Shown: positions 44,082 through 53,323 of the stretch, one piece after another | How positions within the stretch are numbered: the first letter of the stretch is position 1 | Layout of the letters: every line of letters begins with the position of its first letter | From: Clostridium guangxiense | GTDB taxonomy: Bacteria > Bacillota > Clostridia > Clostridiales > Clostridiaceae | Length of the DNA stretch: 53,399 bases | NCBI RefSeq assembly: GCF_021043395.1 | Contig: NZ_JAJNKE010000029.1 | Location: 1 to 53,399 of the forward strand | Reading direction: 5' to 3' | The notes under the pieces: generated by a model | The model's database searches: none | Told to the model about the DNA's origin: nothing | The model's input: the letters and a program-made list of their open reading frames with translations, nothing else | Position numbers and translations under genes: made by a program

Positions 44082-44345
44082 TCAAAACTAATATCATATA
44101 TTTAATTCATCATAATTTACTATTGTTAATTGAAGAATATCGAATTGATTTTCTATTCCTTAAATCTTTTACTATGTCATATGGTATAGCCTATTTTTCT
44201 AATTAATATCTATTTTTGACATTGTTTTAAACCATAGCCTAAAAAATATATTGGAGCTTCACCTTCTAGCTTTAGAAAAAACAATAGACTATTGAAATAG
44301 AGGAAGCTACATTATAAATGCAACGCCCTCTTTTAAGAAACAATA
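44082..44345. other. Intergenic region after transketolase
   Basis: About 260 bases with no coding frame. It contains a degenerate copy of the GGGGCTGT-type hairpin (44255-44335, GAGG...CCTC arms) that probably terminates the araR-to-transketolase transcript on the minus strand. Confidence 0.45.
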
Positions 44346-46331
44346 TTATTTACTTAAAACCTTCTCAGCTTTACGAATGACATTATCAACGGTAAAGCCA
44401 TAGTGTTCAAATAGCACTTCTGCTTTTCCCGAGGCTCCAAAGTCATTCATTGCAATTATATCTCCATCAAGTCCTATATATTTATACCAGCCCATAGGCG
44501 ATGCTGCTTCTACTGCAAGTCTCTTTCTTACTGCCTTTGGAAGTACACTTTCTTTGTATTCTTCGCTTTGAGCTTCAAAGAGTTCAAAGGATGGCATACT
44601 TACTACTCTTGCATCTATTCCTTTTTTCTTTAATGCTTCATGAGCCTTGTATATAAGCTCTACTTCTGAACCTGATGCCATTAATATTATATCTGGTACT
44701 TTTTTCTCTGAATCCTTTAAGATATAAGCGCCTTTTAGTGCAGCTTTTCCGGTTTCCTCATATAAAGGAAGATCCTGTCTTGTAAGAACAAGAGAAGTTG
44801 GGTTTTTCTTTGAAGTTACTGCATAATACCAGGCTGCTGCTGTTTCCTTTGAATCCGCTGGTCTGAACACTATCATGTGTGGAATACTTCTAAGTGCCGC
44901 AAGCTGTTCTATTGGCTCATGAGTAGGTCCATCTTCTCCAACACCTATACTATCATGAGTAAGTACATAAGTTACTGGTATTCCAGCAAGTGCAGATATT
45001 CTCATGGCTCCCTTCATGTAATCGCTAAATACAAAGAAAGTCGAGCAGAAAGGTTTAAGTCCACCATGTACAGCAATACCATTTGAAATAGCTGCCATAG
45101 CATGCTCTCTAACTCCAAAGTGAAGGTTAGAACCACTTCTATCTTCTTTAGAGAAGTCTCCTCTTCCATTCATATAGGTTTTGTTTGAAGGTGCAAGGTC
45201 TGCAGAACCTCCTATTAAGTTTGGAACTATATCCTTTAATCTGTTTATTACAGCATAAGAAGAAATTCTAGTTGCCATTTTCTTATCAAAGCCCCAGAAT
45301 TCACTGCTGCTTAGTGCTTCTTCATCTACTTTTCCACTAAACCAAAGTTCATATTCCTTGGCTTCACTTGGATATTCTTTACTGTAATTTGCAAATAATT
45401 CTTTCCAAGCTTGCTCTGTTTTTACACCATTTTCAATATACTCATTTACATTGTCGTATACTTCTTTTGGTACATAGAAAGGTTCAATTGACCATCCGAA
45501 TTCTTCTTTCATGATCTTTATGTTTTCTTCTCCAAGTGGAGAACCGTGAACTCCTGCTGTTCCTTGTTTTGATGTACATCCGAAGCCGATTATGTTTTTA
45601 ACAACAATTAAGCTAGGCTTTGAAGTTTCTTTTTTGGCTTCATCTATAGCAGCACTTACTTTATCGGTGTCATTTCCATCATCAACTTTAAGTACTTGCC
45701 AACCATAAGCTTCATATCTTTTAGCAACATCTTCTCTGAAGGCAATGTCTGTATTTCCTTCAATAGAAATATTGTTAGAATCATATAAAACTATTAATTT
45801 TCCAAGTCCAAGAGTTCCAGCGAGAGATGATGCTTCACCAGATACGCCTTCCATTAGACAGCCGTCTCCTGCTATAGCATAAGTATAGTGATTTACTATG
45901 TTAAAATTAGGCTTGTTGAATTTGTTTGCAAGATAAGCTTCTGCAATTGCCATTCCAACTGCATTACATATTCCCTGGCCAAGAGGTCCTGTTGTTATTT
46001 CAACTCCAGCGGTATGACCGTATTCAGGATGTCCAGGAGTTTTGCTTCCTACTTGTCTGAATTCTTTTATATCATCCATTGTGATTCCGTATCCAAATAA
46101 GTGAAGAAGACAATATTCAAGCATTGAACCGTGTCCTGCTGATAATACAAATCTATCTCTGTTATCCCACTTTGAATTTTTTCCGTTGTGTTTCATTTTT
46201 GTCCATAAAGTATATGCCATAGGAGCGCATCCAAGAGGTAATCCTGGATGTCCTGATTTTGCTCTTTCTATAGCTTCTGCAGAAATTACTCTTATCGCTT
46301 TAATAGATAAAGCATCTAATTCTTTACTCAT
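44346..46331 (-). CDS. tkt: Transketolase
   Basis: 661 residues from ATG 46331, preceded by GAGGTG; the longer open frame to 46376 overlaps transaldolase and lacks support. The N-terminal thiamine-diphosphate motif is [13 protein letters not shown]...[25 protein letters not shown] and [15 protein letters not shown] are transketolase signatures. The Pyr domain has [13 protein letters not shown] and the substrate-phosphate part [15 protein letters not shown]. It moves two-carbon ketol units between pentose phosphates and other sugars. Directly after transaldolase in the arabinose operon, it serves pentose breakdown. Confidence 0.95.
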   Translation of the reverse strand: MSKELDALSIKAIRVISAEAIERAKSGHPGLPLGCAPMAYTLWTKMKHNGKNSKWDNRDRFVLSAGHGSMLEYCLLHLFGYGITMDDIKEFRQVGSKTPGHPEYGHTAGVEITTGPLGQGICNAVGMAIAEAYLANKFNKPNFNIVNHYTYAIAGDGCLMEGVSGEASSLAGTLGLGKLIVLYDSNNISIEGNTDIAFREDVAKRYEAYGWQVLKVDDGNDTDKVSAAIDEAKKETSKPSLIVVKNIIGFGCTSKQGTAGVHGSPLGEENIKIMKEEFGWSIEPFYVPKEVYDNVNEYIENGVKTEQAWKELFANYSKEYPSEAKEYELWFSGKVDEEALSSSEFWGFDKKMATRISSYAVINRLKDIVPNLIGGSADLAPSNKTYMNGRGDFSKEDRSGSNLHFGVREHAMAAISNGIAVHGGLKPFCSTFFVFSDYMKGAMRISALAGIPVTYVLTHDSIGVGEDGPTHEPIEQLAALRSIPHMIVFRPADSKETAAAWYYAVTSKKNPTSLVLTRQDLPLYEETGKAALKGAYILKDSEKKVPDIILMASGSEVELIYKAHEALKKKGIDARVVSMPSFELFEAQSEEYKESVLPKAVRKRLAVEAASPMGWYKYIGLDGDIIAMNDFGASGKAEVLFEHYGFTVDNVIRKAEKVLSK

Positions 46332-46351
46332 TATTTGCAGCACCTCACATA

Positions 46352-47008
46352 TTATTTTCCGAAAGTATTTGCCCAATCTTTCTTGAACTTTTCAATTCCT
46401 TGATCTGTTAATGGGTGTTTAACCATCTGCATGATAACTGCAAATGGTATCGTTGCAATATCAGCACCAGCTTTAGCTGCATCTATAACGTGAAGAGGCC
46501 CTCTTATGCTTGCAGCAATTATTTCTGTTTCTATGCCATATATATCAAAAATTTCTGCTATGTCACTTACAAGTGTCATTCCTTCTGCACCTATATCGTC
46601 TAATCTTCCAAGGAATGGACTTACATAAGTTGCTCCTGCATTAGCTGCTAAAAGAGCCTGTCCTACAGAGAATATTAAAGTTACATTTGTTTTAACTCCC
46701 TCTTCTGAAAGAACTTTAACTGCCTTAAGTCCAGCAGCAGTCATAGGAATTTTAACAACCATATTAGGATGAATATCTGCTATTTCCCTTCCTTCTGCTA
46801 TCATCTTTTCTGCATCTTCGCTGCTTTCAGTATTAACTTCACCGCTAATTGGTCCATCTACTATTTCTGCTATTTCAGCTACAGTTTTCTTAAAGTCTCT
46901 TCCTTCCTTTGCAATTAAAGATGGGTTTGTTGTAACCCCGCATATTACTCCCATATTGTTAGCTTCTTTGATTTCGTTTACGTTAGCAGTGTCTAAAAAA
47001 AACTTCAT
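46352..47008 (-). CDS. tal: Transaldolase (short, fructose-6-phosphate aldolase-like subfamily)
   Basis: 218 residues, the compact class I aldolase form. The active-site Lys is in [16 protein letters not shown]. The N-terminus [16 protein letters not shown] is diagnostic, and [31 protein letters not shown] marks the barrel (strands here shown as [13 protein letters not shown] and [13 protein letters not shown]). It transfers dihydroxyacetone units in the non-oxidative pentose phosphate pathway. GGAGG precedes the ATG. It lies between araD and tkt with short spacing, all on one strand, so it belongs to the arabinose operon. Confidence 0.92.
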   Translation of the reverse strand: MKFFLDTANVNEIKEANNMGVICGVTTNPSLIAKEGRDFKKTVAEIAEIVDGPISGEVNTESSEDAEKMIAEGREIADIHPNMVVKIPMTAAGLKAVKVLSEEGVKTNVTLIFSVGQALLAANAGATYVSPFLGRLDDIGAEGMTLVSDIAEIFDIYGIETEIIAASIRGPLHVIDAAKAGADIATIPFAVIMQMVKHPLTDQGIEKFKKDWANTFGK

Positions 47009-47027
47009 AATAAATTCCTCCTAAAAA

Positions 47028-47729
47028 TTATTTGTTTCCCTGACCATAATAAGCATTTGGTCCATGCTTTCTCATATAGTGTTTATCAAGAAGATAACTG
47101 TTTACTCTCTCTACATTTGTTTTCAAAGTCATCGTGTTATATGCAAGCTGTGCTACTTTATCCAAAACAACTGCATTATATACAGCGTTAGCGGCTGATT
47201 TGCCCCATGCAAAAGGTCCATGATTCTTAACAAGTATTGCAGGAATATCAAGTGGTTTTATATTTCTCTTTTTTAAAGTTTCTACTATAACATTACCTGT
47301 TTCCTTCTCGTATTCTCCATGTACTTCAGCTTCTGTAAGTTCTCTAGCACATGGAATATCTCCATAAAAATAATCTGCATGTGTAGTTCCAAATGCAGGT
47401 ATATCCATTCCAGCTTGTGCAAATGTAGTAGCCCAATCTGAATGAGTATGCACAACCCCGCCAATTTCAGAATACTCTTTATAAAGTACAATATGTGTTG
47501 GTGTATCAGAGGAAGGTCTATAATGTCCTTCTACTACATTTCCTTCTAAATCAACTACTACCATATCATCAGATGTCATAGTATCGTAATCAACTCCGCT
47601 TGGCTTAATTACGAAAAGTCCACTTTCTCTATCTATTCCACTTACATTTCCCCAAGTATAAATTACAAGTCCCTTTTTTACTAATTCTATATTAGCATCA
47701 AATACTTCTTTTTTTAAGGTCTCTAACAT
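47028..47729 (-). CDS. araD: L-ribulose-5-phosphate 4-epimerase
   Basis: 233 residues, class II aldolase/AraD fold. Zinc ligands are [14 protein letters not shown] (two His) and a later His in [39 protein letters not shown] is the N-terminal signature. It converts L-ribulose 5-phosphate to D-xylulose 5-phosphate through retro-aldol cleavage. AGGAGGG lies upstream and is contained in the end of a nine-codon reading frame, ATG at 47758 to stop at 47732, which itself has AAGGAG six bases before it. It is the second gene after araR. Confidence 0.93.
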   Translation of the reverse strand: MLETLKKEVFDANIELVKKGLVIYTWGNVSGIDRESGLFVIKPSGVDYDTMTSDDMVVVDLEGNVVEGHYRPSSDTPTHIVLYKEYSEIGGVVHTHSDWATTFAQAGMDIPAFGTTHADYFYGDIPCARELTEAEVHGEYEKETGNVIVETLKKRNIKPLDIPAILVKNHGPFAWGKSAANAVYNAVVLDKVAQLAYNTMTLKTNVERVNSYLLDKHYMRKHGPNAYYGQGNK

Positions 47730-47769
47730 GTTATTATTTGCCCTCCTTCAAATAGATAATCATTAATAA

Positions 47770-47880
47770 CTCCTTATTTGTATGAAGTTACAGTCCTTGT
47801 AAGTTCCTTTCCGCCAGTTATATCAACAACTATTGCTGTTCCAGATTGTATTCCATAATAGATTTCTATTAAATATCTTT
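47770..47880 (-). pseudogene. Unidentified 3'-end gene remnant between araR and araD
   Basis: The minus strand holds about 34 codons of protein-like sequence, RYLIEIYYGIQSGTAIVVD then ITGGKELTRTVTSYK and a stop, entered directly from a stop codon with no start. It looks like the C-terminal end of a gene that once lay between araR and araD. I cannot name the family. Confidence 0.35.
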
Positions 47881-47925
47881 ATTTAACAAAATATCGCCTT
47901 CTAATTTTAGAAGCTAAGATAAACA

Positions 47926-49014
47926 TTATTTTTTAGTACAAGAATCTCGTACTATAAGTTCCGCATCAAAAATGTATTGAGGTCTATTAAGCCTTCCTTC
48001 TACCATTCCTAATATATACTTAGCCGCTTGCATACCCATTTGCTTTTTAGGATGAATAATAGTGGTAAGCTTAACTTCTGATGCAACTGCAAGGCTAGAA
48101 TCATCGAATCCAACTACAGATATATCTTTTGGAACTTGCAGTCCACCTTTTCTTAATGCTTCTATGCACTTTAATGCAATATCGTCATTGTAACAAAAAA
48201 TAGCGCTTGGCATTTCCTTCATTTTTAAAATTTCTCTCAAAAACATATCTATATACATTTCTTTTGTATCTGTTGTATATTCTCCAATTATAGATTCATC
48301 GGCCTTCAGCCCGTTTTCTTTAAGAGCATTCAGATATCCAACTTTTCTTTTTTGACCTTGAATATCATCCTCTTTAAGAATTGCTGCTATTTTTTTATGT
48401 CCAAGCTCTATTAGGTACTTTGTAAGCCTATAACCACCCTGTTCATCATTCAATACAATATAGGCAGGATTAAGATCCTCATAATAAGCATTTATCATTA
48501 TATATTTGATATTCTTTTCATCAAATTTTTCAAAGTACTTTTTATCCATGTTATTTATTGAACTTTGGGCAGGCTCAATGATAACTCCAGAAATATCTTG
48601 GCTTTCTATACTTTTAAGACAATTTATCTCGTTTTCGATATCATTGTTGCTATTAAAAAGAAGTAAGTTATATCCATTTTGTCTTAAAACTTCCTCAACT
48701 CCTTCAGTTATTTTAGGAAATATATAATTAGAAATATAGGTTGTAAGAAGCGCAATGTTCTTGGATTTCTTTTCTTCTTTTCCACTGCTTATACAAAATG
48801 TTCCCTTGCCTTTTTCTTTCATAATAAGCCCATACTGTGATAGCCTTTCAAGCGCTTGCCTAACTGTATGTCTACTTACGTTAAACTGACTGGCAATCTC
48901 ATTTTCCGATGGCAATTGATCTCCAATGTTTATTGTTTCATTTTTAATAAGTTCTATAAAATAGTTTTCAATAATTTCATGTTTAGTTTCATCTTTTTTC
49001 ATAGGTATCAGCAT
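47926..49014 (-). CDS. araR: AraR, GntR/LacI hybrid repressor of arabinose genes
   Basis: 362 residues. The N-terminal GntR-type winged helix (about 10-72: ENEIASQFNVSRHTVRQALE, then LIMKEKGKGTF) is joined to a LacI/periplasmic-binding-type sugar domain (about 85-355) with SVVGFDDSSLAVASEVKLTT. This chimeric layout is characteristic of AraR, which releases DNA on binding L-arabinose. The start is ambiguous: AAGGAG is two bases before the ATG at 49014 and fourteen before the ATG at 49002. It heads the araR-araD-tal-tkt unit and is divergent from araA, with operator palindromes between. Confidence 0.93.
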   Translation of the reverse strand: MLIPMKKDETKHEIIENYFIELIKNETINIGDQLPSENEIASQFNVSRHTVRQALERLSQYGLIMKEKGKGTFCISSGKEEKKSKNIALLTTYISNYIFPKITEGVEEVLRQNGYNLLLFNSNNDIENEINCLKSIESQDISGVIIEPAQSSINNMDKKYFEKFDEKNIKYIMINAYYEDLNPAYIVLNDEQGGYRLTKYLIELGHKKIAAILKEDDIQGQKRKVGYLNALKENGLKADESIIGEYTTDTKEMYIDMFLREILKMKEMPSAIFCYNDDIALKCIEALRKGGLQVPKDISVVGFDDSSLAVASEVKLTTIIHPKKQMGMQAAKYILGMVEGRLNRPQYIFDAELIVRDSCTKK

Positions 49015-49168
49015 TACTCCTTACTTTTAAAAGTATACACATGTATAAGTACATTTTATACTTCATGATAACTAACTTCAAGCTTCATGTAACAACAGTA
49101 TATGTGCAATTTTAATATTTTGCTGACACATAAAATTATAACAATAGTTGTATGTAATTTTAGTCTTA

Positions 49169-49180
49169 ATGTACGTACAT
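49169..49180. promoter_or_regulatory. AraR operator 1
   Basis: ATGTACGTACAT, a perfect 12-base palindrome in the spacer between araR and araA. The core TGTACGTACA also forms the second site. Confidence 0.7.
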
Positions 49181-49376
49181 CTTTTTTTAATTATATACTC
49201 GCTGTTCTATTTTATCAATACCTTATTGAAACTTTTACTTATATATTTATTATACCAATTAAGCTATTTATAAAATAACCTAAAAATATTTTTTTTAATT
49301 ATTACAGCAATTCCTTATTTACAGCCATTTTATCATCTACACAAAAAAAATTATTATTGCAACTTATATTTTTTAG

Positions 49377-49405
49377 TTGTACGTACATATTTTAAGTATT
49401 ATAAT
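49377..49405 (+). promoter_or_regulatory. araA promoter overlapped by AraR operator 2
   Basis: TTGTAC (49377-49382), 17-base spacer, TATAAT (49400-49405). The palindrome core TGTACGTACA (49378-49387) covers the -35 box, so bound repressor would exclude RNA polymerase. Confidence 0.8.
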
Positions 49406-49455
49406 ATAATTAAAATACAAAGTAAAATAAATATAATAATTTAGGAGGAACCTAT

Positions 49456-50928
49456 ATGTTAAATTTAAAACCTTATGAATTCTGGTTCATTACTGGAAGT
49501 CAGCATTTATATGGACCAGAGGCTTTAAAACAAGTTGATGAGGATTCACAAAAAATTGTAGAAGGATTAAACAATAGTTCCATCGCATATAAAATTGTAT
49601 ACAAACCTGTAGTCACAACTTCTGAAAGTATAAGGAAAGTTTGCAATGAAGCAAATCAAGATGGAAACTGCGCAGGTATTATAACATGGATGCATACGTT
49701 TTCTCCAGCAAAAATGTGGATTACTGGTTTATCAGAATTAAGAAAGCCTTTACTTCACTTGCATACACAATTCAATCAAAACATACCATGGAGCACTATG
49801 GACATGAATTTCATGAATTTAAATCAATCTGCTCATGGAGATAGAGAATATGGTTATATATGTACAAGAATGAACATTCCAAGAAAAGTTATTGTAGGTT
49901 ATTGGAAAGATGAAGATTTAGTCAAAAAATTAGGAAGCTGGATGGGAGCCGCTGCTGCTTTTGTTCAAGGACCAAACATTAAAGTTGCTCGTTTCGGAGA
50001 TAACATGAGAAACGTAGCTGTAACAGATGGTGACAAAATAGAAGCTCAAATAAAACTTGGATGGTCTGTAAGTTATTATGGCATAGGTGACTTAGTTGAA
50101 GTTATGAATAAAGTGACAGAAGAAGAAACGGACAAACTTATGGCTGAATATAAAGAAGAATATGACGTAGATCCTAAGGCCCCTGTTGAATCAATCCGTG
50201 AACAAGCTCGTATTGAGATTGCTCTTGAAAAATTCTTAAAAGCAAATGACTGCACTGCATTTACAACAAACTTCGAAGATCTTCATGGAATGAGACAACT
50301 TCCAGGACTTGCTGTACAGCACTTAATGGAAAAGGGTTATGGTTTTGGAGCTGAAGGAGACTGGAAGACTGCTGCTTTATTAAGAGCTATGAAAATAATG
50401 GCACAAGGAAAGTATACAGCTCTTATGGAAGATTACACTTATAATCTTGATCCAAATAACGGACTTATCTTAGGTGCTCATATGCTTGAAGTTTGTCCTA
50501 CTGTAGCTGGTACAAAGCCTAGAATTGAAGTTCACCCACTTGATATAGGCGGTAAAGAAGATCCTGCTAGACTTGTATTTGATGGCATGGAAGGTCATGC
50601 TGTTGCAGCTTCACTTATTGACCTAGGAAATAGATTTAGACTTATCGTCAATGAAGTAAATGCAGTAAAAGGTGAAAAACCATTACCAAAACTTCCTGTT
50701 GCACGTGTTATATGGAAGCCAGAACCTTCACTTAAAGAAGCTGCTGAAGCATGGATACTTGCAGGAGGAGCACATCATACTAGCTTATCCTTTGCAATTA
50801 CAGCAGAACAATTAATGGATTATGCTGAAATGGTAGGTATCGAATGTGTACTTATAAACAAAGATACTAATGTTACAAACTTTAGAAATGAACTTAAATG
50901 GAGCGACATAGCTTGGAAACTTAAATAA
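49456..50928 (+). CDS. araA: L-arabinose isomerase
   Basis: 490 residues, the normal length. YEFWFITGSQHLYGPE at the N-terminus, IITWMHTFSPAKMWI, LHLHTQFNQNIPW, NLNQSAHGDREYG and GYGFGAEGDWKTAALLRAMK are conserved signatures; metal and substrate residues fall in the last and in the C-terminal HHTSLSF region. It interconverts L-arabinose and L-ribulose with Mn. AGGAGG lies eight bases before the ATG. It is transcribed alone, with an AraR-controlled promoter and a terminator at 50930. No ribulokinase gene is adjacent. Confidence 0.96.
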   Translation: MLNLKPYEFWFITGSQHLYGPEALKQVDEDSQKIVEGLNNSSIAYKIVYKPVVTTSESIRKVCNEANQDGNCAGIITWMHTFSPAKMWITGLSELRKPLLHLHTQFNQNIPWSTMDMNFMNLNQSAHGDREYGYICTRMNIPRKVIVGYWKDEDLVKKLGSWMGAAAAFVQGPNIKVARFGDNMRNVAVTDGDKIEAQIKLGWSVSYYGIGDLVEVMNKVTEEETDKLMAEYKEEYDVDPKAPVESIREQARIEIALEKFLKANDCTAFTTNFEDLHGMRQLPGLAVQHLMEKGYGFGAEGDWKTAALLRAMKIMAQGKYTALMEDYTYNLDPNNGLILGAHMLEVCPTVAGTKPRIEVHPLDIGGKEDPARLVFDGMEGHAVAASLIDLGNRFRLIVNEVNAVKGEKPLPKLPVARVIWKPEPSLKEAAEAWILAGGAHHTSLSFAITAEQLMDYAEMVGIECVLINKDTNVTNFRNELKWSDIAWKLK

Positions 50929-50929
50929 A

Positions 50930-50968
50930 AAAAAGAAAAGTCCTATATTACCAAGGCTTTTCTTTTTT
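50930..50968. terminator. Terminator after araA
   Basis: AAAAAGAAAAG.CCT pairs with GG.CTTTTCTTTTTT; A and T runs suit both araA and the convergent phosphatase gene. Confidence 0.8.
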
Positions 50969-51014
50969 ACACACAACTATGAACGTCCTCGCTCATTACA
51001 AATTAATCATGATT

Positions 51015-51680
51015 TTATTTGGACGCAATTTCAACTATTTTATTAATACCAACTTCATCAAAAGCTTCTACTATTATATTAGCCTTAGACAAATCCTGAT
51101 TACCGGAATTTAAGTTTCTAAAGCCAACACATTTCATTCCTGCTGCTCTAGCTCCTGTAATTCCATTGTTTGAATCTTCTACCACAGTACAATCACAAGC
51201 TTTAGCATTAAACTTCTCTGCTGCCTTTAAAAATATATCCGGATTTGGTTTACCATTTTCTACATCCTCGCCACTAACAATATATTCAAAGTATTCTATA
51301 AGATTAATTCTATTTAAAATCACTTCTATATTTTTTTTAGGAGATGATGAAGCCATAGCTATGTTGAATCCCCTATTTTTAAGAGAAGAAAGAAGTTTTT
51401 CTATACCCCTTATTGGAATTATTTTCGAATCACTCTTTGAAAGATATTCATATTTTCTATTTTTTGAAGTTTCCATAAGTTCTTCAACTGATTGCTCTAA
51501 ATTAGCCTTACTCTTTATCTTAGTCCATATTATTCTTGAACCATTACCTACAAAACTGAACTGTTCTTCTAATGTTATTTCTGCACCTAATTCTTTATAC
51601 AATTGTTCATTTATCTCTCTGTATACTGGCTCTGTATCCACTATTACTCCATCCATATCAAATATAACTACTTTATTCAA
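51015..51680 (-). CDS. HAD-superfamily hydrolase, beta-phosphoglucomutase-like
   Basis: 221 residues. Motif I is VIFDMDGVIVDTEP (nucleophile and acid Asp), motif II the Ser in MASSSPKKN, motif III the Lys in GKPNPDIF, and motif IV the Asp in VVEDSNNGITGARAAGM. This is the PgmB-like subfamily with a helical cap (about 15-85), which includes sugar phosphatases and beta-phosphoglucomutase. The substrate is unknown. The start is TTG at 51680 with GGAGG seven bases upstream. It precedes no obvious partner. Confidence 0.85.
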   Translation of the reverse strand: MNKVVIFDMDGVIVDTEPVYREINEQLYKELGAEITLEEQFSFVGNGSRIIWTKIKSKANLEQSVEELMETSKNRKYEYLSKSDSKIIPIRGIEKLLSSLKNRGFNIAMASSSPKKNIEVILNRINLIEYFEYIVSGEDVENGKPNPDIFLKAAEKFNAKACDCTVVEDSNNGITGARAAGMKCVGFRNLNSGNQDLSKANIIVEAFDEVGINKIVEIASK

Positions 51681-51710
51681 ACAATTACCTCCAATTATGT
51701 ATTACAATTA

Positions 51711-52826
51711 TTAATTATCTTCAGGCACTTCATACTCTACTCCTTGTATTACTATGGAATTCTCTTTAGAAAGTTCTAGTATAGAATCTACGCTCTCACT
51801 ATTTTTACTATAAACAATTTTAACATCAGGCCTTAAAGGCATTTCAGAATAAACTTTAGTTACGACTGCTATATCTTGATTACTTAATCTTATTAATGAA
51901 CCTTCAGGGTAAGGTATTACAACTTTAGAAAATGCCTGAACAACCTTATAATCAAACTTTGTGCCACCATTGGCCATTATATATTCTAAAACTTCATTTG
52001 GAGATAATGCTTTTCTATACACTCTTGTAGATGTCATAGCATCATATACATCTGCAACTGCTACTATTTTAGCAAGTATACTTATTCTTTCCCCTTCTCT
52101 ACCTTCTGGATAGCCTTGTCCACCTATTCGTTCATGATGTTGAAGAACTATTATTCTAGCCGGCACCGATACATCATAACTGCCTTTTAAATATTCATAA
52201 CCACTTTCAGGATGCCCTTCAATTACTTTCCTTTCTTCTTCTGTAAGCTTACCAGGTTTATTTAATATTTCGCTTGGAACAAAAACCTTACCTATATCGT
52301 GTAAAAGAGCGCCTATGCATAAATCAAAAAGTTCATATTTATGAAAATTCATCTTAATTCCTAATACAAGAGCTATAACAGCCACATTAACAGAGTGCTG
52401 ATATGTATAGTCATCAAAACTCTTTATATCAACCAACCCTATCATTACATTTTTTCTAGATAAGATTTCTTCTATAAGCTCCCTTGCAACATATTGAACT
52501 GATTGAAAATCTTTTTCATTTTTTTTATAAAGGTTTTGTCCCTCATAATTGTTTGGATTTTTATTATAATGTTCTAAATTGTAAAAAACATCTCTAATTT
52601 TTTTTATAGATTTCTGCCTTATTTCAGGTTTTATCATATCTTCTATAACAGTATTGCTATATTTATCATTTATGTAAATAGTGTAAATATTTAAGAATTC
52701 TATTTTTTTAATAACCGCATCTTTAAGTTCAGTTCCTTCTTTTAAGAGAACTCTTCCTTCGCCATCATATATAGTCTTTGCTAAAATACTTCCTTCTTTC
52801 ACACTTTGTATGGGAACTAACCTCAT
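51711..52826 (-). CDS. HD-GYP domain protein, probable cyclic-di-GMP phosphodiesterase
   Basis: 371 residues, soluble. An N-terminal part (1-120) precedes the HD-GYP domain (about 125-300): HSVNVAVIALVLG, ALLHDIGKVFVP with the HD pair, IEGHPESGYEYL, VLQHHERIGGQGYPEG containing the GYP-type motif, and VADVYDAMTSTRVYR. It should open and hydrolyse cyclic di-GMP at a metal centre, lowering that messenger. A small C-terminal beta-rich segment follows (about 310-371). It is monocistronic and carries no receiver domain, so the input signal is not evident. Confidence 0.88.
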   Translation of the reverse strand: MRLVPIQSVKEGSILAKTIYDGEGRVLLKEGTELKDAVIKKIEFLNIYTIYINDKYSNTVIEDMIKPEIRQKSIKKIRDVFYNLEHYNKNPNNYEGQNLYKKNEKDFQSVQYVARELIEEILSRKNVMIGLVDIKSFDDYTYQHSVNVAVIALVLGIKMNFHKYELFDLCIGALLHDIGKVFVPSEILNKPGKLTEEERKVIEGHPESGYEYLKGSYDVSVPARIIVLQHHERIGGQGYPEGREGERISILAKIVAVADVYDAMTSTRVYRKALSPNEVLEYIMANGGTKFDYKVVQAFSKVVIPYPEGSLIRLSNQDIAVVTKVYSEMPLRPDVKIVYSKNSESVDSILELSKENSIVIQGVEYEVPEDN

Positions 52827-52968
52827 AAATCTAACACCCCGTAATTCTTCTTAGATATTTTTATTATACTACACCATATATAAAAAAGTATAGTTTTATT
52901 ATCTTATTGATTTGAAAATTTAGTGTCAGCATTTTGTCATTCACATATTATGTTATTAGGAGGCGATA

Positions 52969-53241
52969 ATGATGAGCAGAAAATGCAAGCAAATGGAGAA
53001 CATCAGAAGAGTATTAAGAAGACACAGAGGTAGAAAAGTTACATTACTTCTTGAACAATGCAAGAAGTTGGAAAACGTAAAAATTAAAAAAGTATGTAGA
53101 GATGTAGTTTTAGTAAAACATCACGGCGAATGCATTTATGTAAGAATATGCTGCATCTGTGCAGTTACTCCTGAATGCGAATGTTGCCACCACCATCATC
53201 ATCACGATGATGACTGTGGATGCGAGCAGGATCATTGCTAG
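52969..53241 (+). CDS. Small protein with Sm-like core and Cys/His-rich metal-binding tail
   Basis: 90 residues. The N-terminal two-thirds, RRHRGRKVTLLLEQCKKLEN then VKIKKVCRDVVLVKHHGE and CIYVRICCICAV, alternates strands like small SH3/Sm-like proteins of spore formers. The tail has CECC, six consecutive His, three Asp and CGCEQDHC, a natural metal-chelating stretch. The gene has AGGAGG before two adjacent ATGs (52969 and 52972). Spore coat proteins often look like this, but no family was recognised and the sporulation link is inference. Confidence 0.65.
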   Translation: MMSRKCKQMENIRRVLRRHRGRKVTLLLEQCKKLENVKIKKVCRDVVLVKHHGECIYVRICCICAVTPECECCHHHHHHDDDCGCEQDHC

Positions 53242-53292
53242 AAAATTTTTATAAATAATCTTCTTACTACTAAAAACTTAATATTTGTAACA

Positions 53293-53323
53293 TCAAAAAA
53301 GCAGATATATTCATATCTGCTTT
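53293..53323. terminator. Terminator between the small protein gene and tRNA-Lys
   Basis: AAAAGCAGATAT pairs with ATATCTGCTTTT around ATTC. On the minus strand it is followed by six T directly after the tRNA, so it ends the tRNA transcript; it can also end the plus-strand gene. Confidence 0.85.

Noticed and set aside
51166-51714. 182-codon frame antisense to the HAD phosphatase
   Set aside because: Shadow of a gene whose four catalytic motifs are all intact.
53190-53210. Engineered His-tag or vector sequence
   Set aside because: The six His codons are flanked by natural Asp/Cys codons and a genomic context; no vector sequence is seen.
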